From: Acidimicrobiia bacterium
GTDB lineage: Bacteria; Actinomycetota; Acidimicrobiia; Spongiisociales; ZC4RG35
Assembly: GCA_026002975.1 (NCBI GenBank)
Contig: BPGJ01000008.1
Location: 1 to 35,753 of the forward strand
Reading direction: 5' to 3'
DNA length: 35,753 bases
The stretch's first letter is position 1. Each line of letters begins with the position of its first letter. The notes below the pieces were generated by a model. It worked only from the letters and a program-made list of their open reading frames with translations, had not been told where the DNA came from and ran no database searches. This document shows, piece by piece, positions 32,565 through 35,753 of this stretch. The position numbers were made by a program, and so were the translations under genes.

Positions 32565-35753
<3,189 letters not shown>

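Overview
The window is a high-GC, gene-dense bacterial chromosome segment. The gene content suggests Actinomycetota, perhaps Acidimicrobiia: a KstD-like flavoprotein, an ECF sigma factor with an RskA-type anti-sigma, a class F sortase beside a DUF4397 surface protein, FxsA, a LAL-type LuxR regulator, and a single-chain pyruvate:ferredoxin oxidoreductase. The class is an inference from gene content only. I see no rRNA, tRNA, CRISPR array, transposase or integrase.

Layout. 1-2119 (minus): a methyltransferase cut by the left edge and a KstD-like FAD dehydrogenase, overlapping by ATGA and each carrying an apparent single-base frameshift. 2325-5616: a lipoprotein with a duplicated domain, a DUF1801 protein, a two-domain VOC/PhnB-like protein, a MazF toxin with its ribbon-helix-helix antitoxin, and a Rid-family protein. 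5604-13008: an accessory, defence-like island. It holds two different ADP-ribosylglycohydrolases, the C-terminal remnant of a DUF499 protein joined to the N-terminal remnant of an SNF2-like helicase (a deletion scar), a large DUF262/HNH/AlbA_2 fusion protein, a two-gene TPR-like cassette of visibly lower GC, and a fragment of a VOC gene at the far edge.

13104-22063: FxsA, an MFS exporter and a CXXCH-containing lipoprotein (the last two frameshifted), a CHRD-domain secreted protein, a TetR repressor divergent from an FAD monooxygenase with a perfect palindromic operator over its promoter, and a large ATP-binding LuxR regulator. 22148-26423: a large lipoprotein coupled to a PRXL2-like redox protein, then a DUF4397 surface protein and its class F sortase. 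26485-31109: a CarH-like B12 photoreceptor module without a DNA-binding domain, divergent from an ECF sigma/RskA pair and a ketoacyl synthase III, followed by a protoglobin/MarR operon. The MarR protein has a four-cysteine tail, and a palindrome sits between the -35 and -10 of the operon promoter. 31118-35753 (right edge): an SRPBCC protein, a DUF1295 membrane protein, and pyruvate:ferredoxin oxidoreductase (frameshifted, cut by the edge).

Three modules deserve attention as possibly undescribed: the helicase/DUF499 scar with the ARH pair and the DUF262-AlbA fusion; the stand-alone Wx9EH B12 protein next to an ECF sigma/anti-sigma; and the protoglobin with the Cys4-tailed MarR. Five otherwise intact genes carry at least six single-base frameshifts, several in short homopolymers. 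Consensus errors are therefore a real possibility, and broken genes should be read with that in mind.
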